DNA of 10,482 nucleotides from Conexibacter sp. (GCA_025964055.1 JAOPZP010000102.1:1-10482); one strand, 5' to 3'. Positions 1-6,493 are shown, numbered from the stretch's first letter. Made by a program: numbers and translations. Notes: generated by a model not told the origin, from the sequence alone.

Positions 1-17
1 CTCGAGACAACGACGAC

Positions 18-41
18 GGGCCGCCCCCGAAGGGACGGCCC
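18..41 (-). terminator. Intrinsic terminator-like hairpin after fliC
   Basis: Read on the minus strand, the arm GGGCCGTCCC (41 to 32) pairs over ten positions, with one U-G wobble, with GGGGCGGCCC (27 to 18) around a TTCG tetraloop (31 to 28). The C(UUCG)G loop is an unusually stable RNA tetraloop. The hairpin starts 27 nt after the fliC stop and is followed by a moderately T-rich stretch (GTCGTCGTTGTC) rather than a perfect U-tract, as is common in GC-rich genomes. It most likely ends the flagellin transcript or protects its 3' end. Confidence 0.85.
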
Positions 42-68
42 GCGCCGGACAGGAGGACTGCGATCGGG

Positions 69-875
69 TTACTGCAGCAGGCGCAGCACGCTCTGGGGCT
101 GCTGGTTGGCCTGCGCCAGCATGGCCGTACCGGCCTGCTGGAGCACCTGCGTCTTGGTGAGGTTGACCATCTCCTCGGCCATGTCGACATCGCGGATGCG
201 CGACTCGGCCGCGGTGAGGTTCTCCTGGTAGGTCGCCTGCAGCGAGAGCGTGTGCTCGAGGCGGTTCTGCACGCCGCCCATCGCGCCACGGGCCGCGGAG
301 ACCGCGTTGATGGCGGCGTCGATCTCGGAGATGTCGGTGGCGCCGGTGGGCGACAGCGAGGCGTAGGAGGTGCCGACCGAGGTCGCCAGGTCGAGCATCG
401 TGATGCTGATCTGCTCGCCGTCGTTGGCACCGACCTGGAAGGACACGGTCGTGTTGCCCGTCAGCAGCGGCAGGCCGTTGAACTGCGCCTGGGCGCCGAT
501 GCGGCTGATCTCGGAGGCCAGCTGGTTGACCTCGTTCTGGATCGACGTCCGCGCGGCGGTGTCGAGCGAGCCGTTCTTGTACTGGACCGCGAGCTCGCGG
601 ATGCGCTGCAGCATGGAGTGGACCTCGTCGAGGTTGCCCTCCGCGGTCTGCACCATCGAAACGCCGTCCTGGATGTTGCGCTGACCCTGGGCGATGCCGC
701 GGATCTGCGAGCGCATGGACTCCGAGATGCCGAGGCCGGCGGCGTCGTCGGCGGCGCGGTTGACGCGGTAGCCGGAGGAGAGCTTCTCCATCGACTTGGT
801 GATCTTCATGCTGCTGGACTGCAGGTTTCGAGTCGCGTTCAGCGCCTCGATGTTCTGGGTGATGCGAAGGGACAT
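69..875 (-). CDS. fliC: Flagellin (filament subunit), compact
   Basis: FliC is the secreted subunit that polymerises into the flagellar filament. The 268-residue product has the conserved N-terminal D0/D1 domain (about 1-140, with the RAADDAAGLGI segment at 40-50) and the C-terminal D1/D0 domain (about 182-268, with AESRIRDVDMAEEM at 223-236 and the ending QSVLRLLQ). Only about 40 residues separate them, so there are no outer D2/D3 domains. Those residues (SVGTSYASLSPTGAT, 166-180) are rich in Ser/Thr and could carry glycans. The ATG has a purine-rich leader with AGGAAAGGA ending 7 nt upstream. It is the last gene of the run, 57 nt after csrA, and a strong hairpin terminator follows. Translation is probably controlled by CsrA and FliW, encoded just upstream. 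I see no clear promoter of its own in the 57-nt gap. Confidence 0.97.
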   Translation of the reverse strand: MSLRITQNIEALNATRNLQSSSMKITKSMEKLSSGYRVNRAADDAAGLGISESMRSQIRGIAQGQRNIQDGVSMVQTAEGNLDEVHSMLQRIRELAVQYKNGSLDTAARTSIQNEVNQLASEISRIGAQAQFNGLPLLTGNTTVSFQVGANDGEQISITMLDLATSVGTSYASLSPTGATDISEIDAAINAVSAARGAMGGVQNRLEHTLSLQATYQENLTAAESRIRDVDMAEEMVNLTKTQVLQQAGTAMLAQANQQPQSVLRLLQ

Positions 876-889
876 CCTTTGTCCTTTCC
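875..889 (-). promoter_or_regulatory. fliC leader with three AGGA motifs, possible CsrA site
   Basis: On the minus strand the ribosome-binding region of fliC holds three GGA triplets, at 889-887, 884-882 and 877-875; the last includes the A of the start codon. CsrA/RsmA proteins recognise GGA, commonly overlapping the Shine-Dalgarno site, and CsrA represses flagellin translation in Bacillus subtilis. csrA and fliW lie directly upstream here, so this is a reasonable candidate CsrA target. GGA also occurs in any Shine-Dalgarno sequence, so the evidence is suggestive only. Confidence 0.45.
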
Positions 890-932
890 TGGGAGGGAAG
901 CGTTGCGGTGAGGGAGCTAGCGGTGGAGGCCG

Positions 933-1166
933 CTAGGGCTTCTTGCTGGAGGCCGGGAGGTCGTCCGGGAGCTGGTCGACCTCCGACGCGGCGGCGGCGC
1001 GGTTCTCCGCCTGCACCGCGGCCCAGATCTCTTCCCGGTAGACGGGAATCGACTTCGGGGCGGCGATGCCGATGCGCACGCTGGAACCGCTGACCTCGAT
1101 CACTTCGACCACGACGTCGTCGCCGACCATGATCTTCTCGCCGGGGCGGCGGGTGATGATGAGCAT
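933..1166 (-). CDS. csrA: Carbon storage/translational regulator CsrA
   Basis: CsrA is a small dimeric RNA-binding protein that blocks translation by binding GGA-containing leaders; in FliW-containing bacteria its main target is flagellin mRNA. The 77-residue product begins MLIITRRPGEKIMVGDD, followed by VRIGI, APK and PVYREEI, the family core including the RNA-binding Arg of YREEI. A tail of about 20 residues after the core (ending LPASSKKP) extends beyond the roughly 60-residue enterobacterial form; FliW-partnered CsrA proteins often have such an extension. The ATG has an excellent Shine-Dalgarno, AAGGAGGAG (1182-1174), 7 nt upstream, itself carrying two GGA triplets, so autoregulation is possible. 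The gene sits between fliW and fliC, as in Bacillus. Confidence 0.96.
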   Translation of the reverse strand: MLIITRRPGEKIMVGDDVVVEVIEVSGSSVRIGIAAPKSIPVYREEIWAAVQAENRAAAASEVDQLPDDLPASSKKP

Positions 1167-1217
1167 GAGGGAACTCCTCCTTGGAGAACGGTCAGGGGTG
1201 CGAGCGTACCTGGAGAG

Positions 1218-1670
1218 CTACGCGGCCTTGGTCGATGGCTCCTCCTGGAGCCCCGCGAACAGAGGGGCGCGGACAGGGGCGTCCGGGGCCTGGTTGATGA
1301 CCTGATGTCCCTGGTTGCCCACCACGAGGATCGGCGCGCGAAGGTTCGCGCAGAAGTCCTCGAGTGCGGCTGCGGACCTGACGGTCACGTAGACCGACGC
1401 GTCCTCGGGGCCGGAGATGCCGAGGCGCTCGGCCTCGTCGTCGGCCAGGTCGACCGCGTAGTCCTCGAAGAACCGCCAGGGGTTCGTGACGGGGACCGCC
1501 AGCTCGGGATCGTCCATCGAGTGCAGCCAGACGAACGAGCTCTCCTCGCTGCGTGCGAGCAGGGCGAACCGCCGGCCACCGAGGCCGATCAGTCCGTTCG
1601 GAAAGTCGAGGATCGCTTCGGCGGGGATCTGGAGCTCCCCGAAGCGGCTCGACCGAAGGGTCACTGCCAT
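1218..1670 (-). CDS. fliW: Flagellar assembly factor FliW (CsrA antagonist)
   Basis: FliW binds both flagellin and CsrA. When flagellin is exported, free FliW sequesters CsrA and releases flagellin translation. The product from the chosen start is 150 residues, the usual family length. Motifs seen are FGEL...ILDFPNGLIGL (10-30), WLHSMDDPELAVPV (49-61) and NLRAPILVV near 109-117, all typical of FliW. The ATG at 1670 was chosen because GGAGG (1685-1681) lies 10 nt upstream and the family usually begins a few residues before the RFGE motif. An upstream in-frame ATG at 1715 overlaps the flgL stop as ATGA and would add 15 polar residues, with a poor Shine-Dalgarno. csrA follows after 51 nt. Confidence 0.94.
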   Translation of the reverse strand: MAVTLRSSRFGELQIPAEAILDFPNGLIGLGGRRFALLARSEESSFVWLHSMDDPELAVPVTNPWRFFEDYAVDLADDEAERLGISGPEDASVYVTVRSAAALEDFCANLRAPILVVGNQGHQVINQAPDAPVRAPLFAGLQEEPSTKAA

Positions 1671-1680
1671 GTGTGAGTCG

Positions 1681-1685
1681 CCTCC
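1681..1685 (-). promoter_or_regulatory. Shine-Dalgarno site deciding the fliW start
   Basis: GGAGG on the minus strand, 10 nt before the ATG at 1670. It favours the shorter 150-residue FliW over the 165-residue form that starts at the ATGA overlap with flgL. Confidence 0.6.
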
Positions 1686-1711
1686 ATCATTGGGGTTGCC
1701 CAGTCCGCCGC

Positions 1712-2674
1712 TCATCGGATGAAGTCCAACAGGGACGGCTGGATGATCTGCGCGCCGACCTTCAACGAGGCCTGGTACGCGGTCTGCTGTGCGGTGAAGT
1801 CGGTGAGGGCCTTGGCGAGGTCGACGCCCGTGAGGTCGTCGAGCGACTGGTTGGTCGCGTCCTCGAGGTCCGTCAGGCGCGACGCCGCGGCGTCGGCCCG
1901 GTTGCGCGTGGCGCCGATCGTGGCGCGCGCGTCGCTGAGGGCGGTCTGGTTGTCCTTGATCGCCTTGAGATCGGTGGTCTGCAGCGCCGTCATGTCGGCG
2001 GCGGTCCCGCCGCGCAGGTGCGCCGAGAGCGCCTCGAGCGTGGCCAGCACGCGGCCGTCGCCGGCGGCGCTGCCGCTGCCCAGGACGGTGTCGGCGGTCA
2101 GCGCGGCGGTCGAGCCGGCCGGGATGGCGTTGAGCGGGCTGAAGGGCCCGTTGAGCTGGAGGCTCACGCCCGGGCCGGCCTCGCGGACGATCGCGCCGGT
2201 GTCGCCCTGGTAGGCGTCGCCGGTCGCGCCGGAGTAGGGCGGAACGTCGGACTTCGTGCCCGAGAAGACGTAGGCGTCGCCGAACTTGACGTTCAGCGAG
2301 TCCTTGGCGGCCTTGGTCAGCTGGTCGATCTCGGCCGCGATCGAGTTGCGGTTGTCCTGGCTGAGCGAGCCGTTGGCGCCGTAGACGGCGAGCTCGCTGG
2401 CGCGGGCCAGGAGGTTGTTGACGCCGCTGAGGGCGGAGTCGGCGGCGTCGAGGTAGGACTGCGAGGCGGCGACGCTGTCCTGGCTGCGCTTGACGCCCTC
2501 CAGGTCCGAGGTGCGCTGACGCTCCATGGCGGCCGCGGTCGGGTCGTCGGACGGGCGGTTGACGCGCTTGCCCGTCGAGATCGTCTCCTGCGTGGCCGAC
2601 ATCTGCCGGTAGCGCGACTGCAGGTCGGTCATGACCCGGTGGCTCAACATGGTGTTGGTCAAGCGCATCGACAT
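1712..2674 (-). CDS. flgL: Flagellar hook-filament junction protein FlgL
   Basis: FlgL (HAP3) is a secreted junction protein between FlgK and the flagellin filament. The 320-residue product has a flagellin-like N-terminus (MSMRLTNTMLSHRVMTDLQ, then ISTGKRVNRPSDDP around 32-45, the FlgL form of the D0/D1 signature) and a C-terminal flagellin-like helix (LAKALTDFTAQQTAYQASLKV) ending LLDFIR. The length is typical. The ATG lies 2 nt after the flgK stop with only a weak GGG-rich ribosome site, so translation is probably coupled to flgK. A second in-frame ATG two codons later cannot be ruled out. The stop overlaps the upstream candidate start of fliW. Confidence 0.96.
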   Translation of the reverse strand: MSMRLTNTMLSHRVMTDLQSRYRQMSATQETISTGKRVNRPSDDPTAAAMERQRTSDLEGVKRSQDSVAASQSYLDAADSALSGVNNLLARASELAVYGANGSLSQDNRNSIAAEIDQLTKAAKDSLNVKFGDAYVFSGTKSDVPPYSGATGDAYQGDTGAIVREAGPGVSLQLNGPFSPLNAIPAGSTAALTADTVLGSGSAAGDGRVLATLEALSAHLRGGTAADMTALQTTDLKAIKDNQTALSDARATIGATRNRADAAASRLTDLEDATNQSLDDLTGVDLAKALTDFTAQQTAYQASLKVGAQIIQPSLLDFIR

Positions 2675-2676
2675 GG

Positions 2677-4014
2677 CTAGAGCCCGACCCGTCCGGTGGA
2701 GTTGATGAGCGTGTTGAGCATCTCGTCCATCGTCGTGAGCGCGCGCGCCGCGGCCTGATAGCCGCGCTGGTAGCGGATCATGTTGGTCATCTCCTCGTCC
2801 ATCGACACGCCGGCGACCGACTGGCGGCGCGCGGTCAGCGAGTCGAGGACCGAGGTCGAGGTGGTGCTGTTGCCCTCGGCGGTGCGGACGTCGGCGCCGA
2901 TCGTGCCGATCAGGCCGGCGTAGCCGGTGTCGACCGCGCCGCCGCGCAGGCCGGCGATCGCCAGCGCGACGCTGTTGTCGCCGGCCGGCCCGCCGGAGGC
3001 GCCGGCGCTGATCGTCGCCGACGTGGCGACGACCGCCATGTCGGTGGCGCCCGTGCCGGAGAAGACCGGGCTGGCGGCGGCGGAGTTGACGGAGGTGATG
3101 ATCGAGGACGCCAGGCCGCTCAGCGTCGTGCGGTAGGCGGCCATCTTGCCCGCCACGTCCTGCAGGCCGCCGAGCTGGCCGCCCGGCGTGGCCGAGAGCG
3201 TCGCGGTGGTCGGCATCGTGACGGTGCTCTGGGAGACGAGCGCGGTGGCGGCGCCGCCGAAGGAGACCTGGACCATGCCCGGGTAGGCGGGCTGGCCCTG
3301 CGCGTCGAGCGTCGGGTCGGGCCCGACCGACACCTGGCCGTAGCGCGAGAGCTGGTCGAGCAGGAGGTCGCGGCGGTCCAGCAGGTCGTTGGGCTGCTGG
3401 CCGACGCCCTGCTGCAGGTTGATCTGCGTGTTGAGCTTGGCCAGCTCGTCGGCGATCGGCTTGATCGGGCCCTGGGGGCCGAGCAGGTCGGTGACCGCGG
3501 CGGTCGCCTGCGTGCCGATCGTGTTGAAGTCGGCGTCCAGCGTGGAGAACCGCTGCGCGAGCGTCTGGGCGATGCCGACGACGGCGGACTTGGCCGACGC
3601 GCTCTGCGGGTTGGCCGCCAGCGTCTGCCAGGAGCTCCAGAACTTGTCGAGCTGCTTGCCGAGCGCGGCGTCGCCGCTGCCCAGCGCGTCCTGCGCGAGG
3701 CCGAGGCGCTGCGCGGTGACGTCGGCCTGGCCGCCCGTCATGTTCTGCGCGCGGAACTGGAGGTCGAGGAAGTCGTCGCGCAGGCGGCGGTAGGTCAGGA
3801 CGTCGACGCCCTGGCCGAGCTGCGCGCCGGTGCCGTCGAGCTTGGCGCCGGCGGGGATCGTCAGCGACGGCCGGGCGCCGAAGACGGCCTCCTGGCGGCT
3901 GTAGCCGGGCGTCTCGACGTTGGCGATGTTGTGCGACGTGACGTCGAGGGCGCGCTGCTGGGCGGTGACGCCGCTCAGCGCGGTGTTCAGGCCGCCGAAG
4001 GATCCGATGCTCAT
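2677..4014 (-). CDS. flgK: Flagellar hook-associated protein FlgK
   Basis: FlgK (HAP1) is the first junction protein placed on the hook tip. The 445-residue product carries the axial-protein N-terminal motif (LNTALSGVTAQQRALDVTSHNIANVETPGYSRQ, about 9-42; quoted here only as the SHNIANVETPGYSR core) and the C-terminal coiled domain with VSMDEEMTNMIRYQRGYQAAAR-type sequence near 399-421, of which the DEEM..MIRYQR core is diagnostic. The length is at the short end for FlgK, so the variable middle is compact. The ATG is preceded by GGAGG (4027-4023) at 8 nt, inside the end of flgN, and the flgN stop is 3 nt upstream. FlgN is its expected export chaperone. Confidence 0.97.
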   Translation of the reverse strand: MSIGSFGGLNTALSGVTAQQRALDVTSHNIANVETPGYSRQEAVFGARPSLTIPAGAKLDGTGAQLGQGVDVLTYRRLRDDFLDLQFRAQNMTGGQADVTAQRLGLAQDALGSGDAALGKQLDKFWSSWQTLAANPQSASAKSAVVGIAQTLAQRFSTLDADFNTIGTQATAAVTDLLGPQGPIKPIADELAKLNTQINLQQGVGQQPNDLLDRRDLLLDQLSRYGQVSVGPDPTLDAQGQPAYPGMVQVSFGGAATALVSQSTVTMPTTATLSATPGGQLGGLQDVAGKMAAYRTTLSGLASSIITSVNSAAASPVFSGTGATDMAVVATSATISAGASGGPAGDNSVALAIAGLRGGAVDTGYAGLIGTIGADVRTAEGNSTTSTSVLDSLTARRQSVAGVSMDEEMTNMIRYQRGYQAAARALTTMDEMLNTLINSTGRVGL

Positions 4015-4017
4015 GGC

Positions 4018-4575
4018 CTAGGCCTCCAGGTCCAGGGCGCGGCGCATCCGCACCGGCTGGGCGGCCGGGTCGAGGGTGGCGCGCATCGTGGCGCCGGGCT
4101 CGCTGGGCGGGCGGTAGCCCACGTCCTCGCCGTCCACGCCGAGCTGACGGGTCAGGTGCGACAGGAACGCGAGCTCCTGGCGCATCAGGGCGCGGTTGGT
4201 GACGTGCTCGCGCTGGACCTCGGCGAGCAGGCCGCGCAGCTCGGCGCTGCGGCCCTTGGCGGCTGCGGCCTCGTGCGGGCTGAGCAGCTGGGCCAGCGCC
4301 TCCAGCGTGACGGTGTGGGGGGCGACGCCGAGGCCGCCGCCGGCCTGCGTGAGGATGCGGACGCGGTCGCGCTCGAGGGTGGAGCGGCGCTCCATCTCGG
4401 CCTGCATCTCGCCGAGGCGGGCGAGGACGGCGTCGACGTCGCGGTTGCGGATGGCGGCGCCCTGGCGCAGGACGGCGTCCAGCAGCCGGCGGGCGGAGGC
4501 CAGCTGGGCGTCGAGGTGCCGGAGCACGTCGGTGCCGAAGGCGGTGGGAACGGCCGGGGCGGCGAGGAGGCTCAC
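4018..4575 (-). CDS. flgN: FlgN-family flagellar export chaperone
   Basis: FlgN is a cytoplasmic helical chaperone for FlgK and FlgL before export. The 185-residue product is almost wholly helical. A coiled region at about 12-75 (LDAQLASARRLLDAVLRQG, then AVLARLGEMQAEMERRSTLE) and a second at about 110-150 match the FlgN pattern of an N-terminal antiparallel helical hairpin, with an ER-type segment and a Leu-rich LEALAQLL stretch. FlgN sequences diverge strongly, so position directly before flgK is important support. The start is GTG, overlapping the upstream stop as GTGA, with AAGGAG (4589-4584) 8 nt upstream. It is somewhat longer than the usual 140-160 residues because of a Pro/Arg-rich tail. 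Confidence 0.85.
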   Translation of the reverse strand: MSLLAAPAVPTAFGTDVLRHLDAQLASARRLLDAVLRQGAAIRNRDVDAVLARLGEMQAEMERRSTLERDRVRILTQAGGGLGVAPHTVTLEALAQLLSPHEAAAAKGRSAELRGLLAEVQREHVTNRALMRQELAFLSHLTRQLGVDGEDVGYRPPSEPGATMRATLDPAAQPVRMRRALDLEA

Positions 4576-4883
4576 TGGCCGCGCTCCTTCATCGAGGCGG
4601 CGATCGTGCGGGCCAGGCCCAGGCCGCCGGACTGCATGACACTGTCGGCGAGGATCCCGGGCATCATCTGCTGGTAGGAGTTGGAGGCCGACGACGAGCC
4701 GCCGCCGTCCTCGCCGGCGCCGCCGTCCTGCGACGTCGCGGAGTCCGACAGCTGCTGGGTGAGCTGCTCGACGAGCTGGCGCTCGAAGGCCAGTGCCGTC
4801 TTGTAGCGCTGCTGATCGGCCTGGGGCGCCTGGCGCACGTCGGCCGGCAGCACGCTGTTGTCGATGGGGGGCAGCGTGCTCAT
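4572..4883 (-). CDS. flgJ: FlgJ-like rod-binding protein, single domain
   Basis: This 103-residue protein matches the rod-binding domain of FlgJ, the rod cap/scaffold. An N-terminal helix with the AFERQLVEQLTQQL segment (32-45) corresponds to the family's FE-x-LF-xx-LL pattern. A Gly/Ser/Asp-rich linker follows (about 50-68), then a C-terminal helix with SVMQSGGLGLARTI (81-94), matching the conserved GGLGLA ending. No muramidase (NAM-hydrolysing) domain follows, as is usual outside enteric-type bacteria, so another enzyme must open the wall. The ATG overlaps the flgG stop as ATGA and has only a weak AGG upstream, implying coupled translation. It occupies the position where Bacillus-type clusters carry flgM, but it does not resemble FlgM. 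Confidence 0.85.
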   Translation of the reverse strand: MSTLPPIDNSVLPADVRQAPQADQQRYKTALAFERQLVEQLTQQLSDSATSQDGGAGEDGGGSSSASNSYQQMMPGILADSVMQSGGLGLARTIAASMKERGQ

Positions 4884-5620
4884 CGCTTGACCTGGTTGGC
4901 GATCGAGAGGATCTGGTCCTGCGTGGTGATGGCCTTGCTGGCCATCTGGAAGGCGCGCTGGGCCTCGATCATGTCGGTCATCGCCTGGGCGGTGTCGACG
5001 TTCGAGCCCTCGAGCACGCCCTGCTGCAGGCTGGTGCCCGGTGCGGCGGCGCGGATGGCGCCGCTGCCCTTGCTCGGGACGAAGGTGTTGTCGGGGCCGC
5101 CCTGGAGGGCGCCGGGGGCCGGCACGTCGACGAGCTTGAGCTTGCCGAGCTTGGTGGTGCCGACGCTCACGGCGCCGTCGGCGCCGATCGTCACCTGGGC
5201 GGCGTCGGTGCCGGCGGGAAGCTTGATCGGCGGCTCGATGAGCTGGCCGGTGTGCACCTTCAGGTGGCCCTGGGCGTCGGACTGCAGGTTGCCGTCGCGC
5301 GTCAGCGCGGTGCGGCCGTCGGAGAGCTTGACCTGGAGGAAGCCCGGGCCGTTGACGGCGACGTCGAGCGAGCGGCCGGTGCTCTGCATGCCGCCCTGCT
5401 CCACGCTGCGGCCGAGGACGGTCGCCGCCGAGCCGGCGCCGATCGTGACGCCCTTCGCGGCGCCGTAGCCCTGGGCGGAGTCGTACACGAGATCGCGGAA
5501 CGCGACGCGGGTGTGCTTGTACCCCGTCGTGTCGACGTTCGCCAGATCGTTGGAGACCGCGTCGAGACGGGTCTGCTGTGCCGCCATGCCGGCGGCAGCC
5601 GTGTACATGCCTTCAAGCAT
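4880..5620 (-). CDS. flgG: Flagellar distal rod protein FlgG
   Basis: FlgG forms the distal rod that carries torque to the hook. The 246-residue product has the axial N-terminal motif (MYTAAAGM at 5-12, NDLANVDTTGYK at 24-35), a middle FlgG/FlgE-type domain with DVAVNGPGFLQV and ALTRDGNL, and a C-terminal motif (QQGVLEGSNVD, then MTDMIEAQRAFQMASKAI) near 199-232. It is slightly shorter than the usual 260 residues. The start follows the AGGAG at 5637-5633 by 12 nt, a long spacing. It is the first gene of the packed flgG-to-flgL run, and a sigma-28-like promoter lies 93 nt upstream. FlgF is the only paralogue in the window; the LEGSNVD signature favours FlgG here. Confidence 0.92.
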   Translation of the reverse strand: MLEGMYTAAAGMAAQQTRLDAVSNDLANVDTTGYKHTRVAFRDLVYDSAQGYGAAKGVTIGAGSAATVLGRSVEQGGMQSTGRSLDVAVNGPGFLQVKLSDGRTALTRDGNLQSDAQGHLKVHTGQLIEPPIKLPAGTDAAQVTIGADGAVSVGTTKLGKLKLVDVPAPGALQGGPDNTFVPSKGSGAIRAAAPGTSLQQGVLEGSNVDTAQAMTDMIEAQRAFQMASKAITTQDQILSIANQVKR

Positions 5621-5632
5621 TTATGTCCGGGT

Positions 5633-5657
5633 CTCCTGGGAAGGAGGGAATCAGGAG
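5633..5657 (-). promoter_or_regulatory. Hairpin that can hide the flgG ribosome-binding site
   Basis: On the minus strand CTCCTG (5657-5652) can pair with CAGGAG (5638-5633), which contains the flgG Shine-Dalgarno, across a 13-nt pyrimidine-rich loop. In the predicted roughly 86-nt leader this would reduce ribosome access unless opened. Six base pairs with a 13-nt loop is modest, so a regulatory role is only a possibility. Confidence 0.35.
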
Positions 5658-5706
5658 CTCCGGCTTCCACCAACGGGTGGTCCAGCCGATCGGAGGTCCT
5701 CTGTCT

Positions 5707-5725
5707 CCCCGGTGATCGACCGGGG
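5707..5725. repeat. Inverted repeat over the flgG promoter -10 region
   Basis: CCCCGGT (5707-5713) and ACCGGGG (5719-5725) form a perfect 7-bp inverted repeat around GATCG. The repeat covers the putative -10 element of the flgG promoter (5713-5720). It may be an operator, a hairpin terminating transcription from flgF, or a chance GC-rich palindrome. Confidence 0.6.
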
Positions 5726-5739
5726 CCGAACGGACTTGA
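5713..5739 (-). promoter_or_regulatory. Putative sigma-28 promoter of the flgG operon
   Basis: On the minus strand, TCAAGTCC (5739-5732), 11 nt, then GTCGATCA (5720-5713). The classical sigma-28 consensus is TAAAGTTT-N11-GCCGATAA; this site matches 5 of 8 and 6 of 8 bases with exact spacing. The same first box and spacing occur upstream of flgF and the glycosyltransferase gene. The expected start of transcription near 5706 gives a leader of about 86 nt. The promoter would serve flgG through at least fliW and possibly csrA-fliC. Confidence 0.7.
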
Positions 5740-5763
5740 GGGAAAGGCGCAGTTTGCGTACGA

Positions 5764-5780
5764 CCGCGGTCCGACCGCGG
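5764..5780. repeat. CCGCGGTC palindrome / tandem repeat downstream of flgF
   Basis: CCGCGGTC (5764-5771) and GACCGCGG (5773-5780) form a perfect inverted repeat around a single C. Each arm contains the CCGCGG self-palindrome, so the block also reads as a direct repeat of CGACCGCGG (5761-5769 and 5772-5780). It lies between the flgF stop and the flgG promoter. Confidence 0.6.
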
Positions 5781-5800
5781 GACGCTGCTGCGCGGTCCCG
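5778..5800 (-). terminator. Weak hairpin after flgF, possible terminator
   Basis: On the minus strand CGGGAC (5800-5795) pairs with GTCCCG (5783-5778) around an 11-nt loop, beginning 4 nt after the flgF stop. There is no U-tract, and the hairpin competes with the overlapping CCGCGGTC palindrome. It may mark the end of a flgF transcript, but the support is weak. Confidence 0.35.
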
Positions 5801-5803
5801 GCG

Positions 5804-6493
5804 CTAGCCGGGGAGGTTGCCGACCTGTTGCGCGGCCAGGCCGAGCGACTGGTCGATCGTCTGGATCGCCTTCTGCCCGGCCTCGAAGGCGCGCAGCGAG
5901 GCGATCATGTCGACCATGGTGCGGCCGGCGTCCACGCCGGAGCCCTCGAGCGCGCCCGAGCGAACCTCGCCCGTGGCCTTGCCCGCGGCCGTGCCGGTGA
6001 AGAGGGCGTCGCCCTCCTTGCGGACCCCGGTCAGGGCGAACGCCCCGACCTTGGTGGTGTCCACGGTGCCGTCGGCGGCGACCTTGACCGGCTTGCGGTC
6101 GGTGCCCAGCACGGGGTTGCCCAGCTGGTCGACGAGCGTGCCGCCGCCGTTGGACTTGAACGAGCCGTCCCGCGTGTAGCGGACGCCCTTGGCGGTCTGC
6201 ACGGCGAAGTAGCCGTTGCCGGTGATGCCGAGGTCGAGCGGCTCGCCCGTGTCGCGCAGCCCTTCGGGCGAGAGGTCGGTGACCTGCTTGGTGATGATCG
6301 GCCCCTGGCCCAGCGGGCCGACCGTCTGGCCGGTCTTGGTGTTCTGCAGCAGGAGCTCGGAGAACGACTGCTGCTGGGCCCGGTCGGCCTTGTAGCCGGG
6401 GGTCGCCGCGTTGGCCATGTCGTTGGCGATCTGGTCCTGGCGGACCATCTCGGCGACCATGCCGGCGGCGGCGATGTAGAGGCCGCGTTCCAT
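5804..6493 (-). CDS. flgF: Flagellar proximal rod protein, FlgF-like
   Basis: This is a rod protein of the FlgF/FlgG family acting between the MS ring and FlgG. The 229-residue product starts MERGLYIAAAGMVAEM and has the axial motif QIANDMANAATPGYKADR (21-38). A middle domain follows (LDLGITGNGYFAV and RYTRDGSFK), then the C-terminal motif SGALEGSGVDAGRTMVDMI and SLRAFEAGQKAIQTID. I call it FlgF rather than FlgG because the other paralogue lies directly in the operon with LEGSNVD; the pair resembles FlhO/FlhP of Bacillus. The start at 6493 was chosen because family homologues begin at this Met. Longer in-frame starts upstream would run antisense through the divergent FliK-like gene. A sigma-28-like -10 ends only 10 nt before the ATG, so the mRNA may be nearly leaderless. 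No good Shine-Dalgarno is visible. Confidence 0.85.
   Translation of the reverse strand: MERGLYIAAAGMVAEMVRQDQIANDMANAATPGYKADRAQQQSFSELLLQNTKTGQTVGPLGQGPIITKQVTDLSPEGLRDTGEPLDLGITGNGYFAVQTAKGVRYTRDGSFKSNGGGTLVDQLGNPVLGTDRKPVKVAADGTVDTTKVGAFALTGVRKEGDALFTGTAAGKATGEVRSGALEGSGVDAGRTMVDMIASLRAFEAGQKAIQTIDQSLGLAAQQVGNLPG

Noticed and set aside
2284..2310. TCAAGTTC box on the minus strand inside flgL
   Set aside because: No CGAY-type second box at 11 nt; it is simply coding sequence.
1553..2680. Plus-strand frame opposite flgL
   Set aside because: Gly/Arg/Val-rich shadow of flgL, no recognisable domain.
4572..4883. Considered as FlgM anti-sigma factor because of size and position before flgN
   Set aside because: The GGLGLA ending and FE helix fit the FlgJ rod-binding domain; no FlgM-like pattern is seen.
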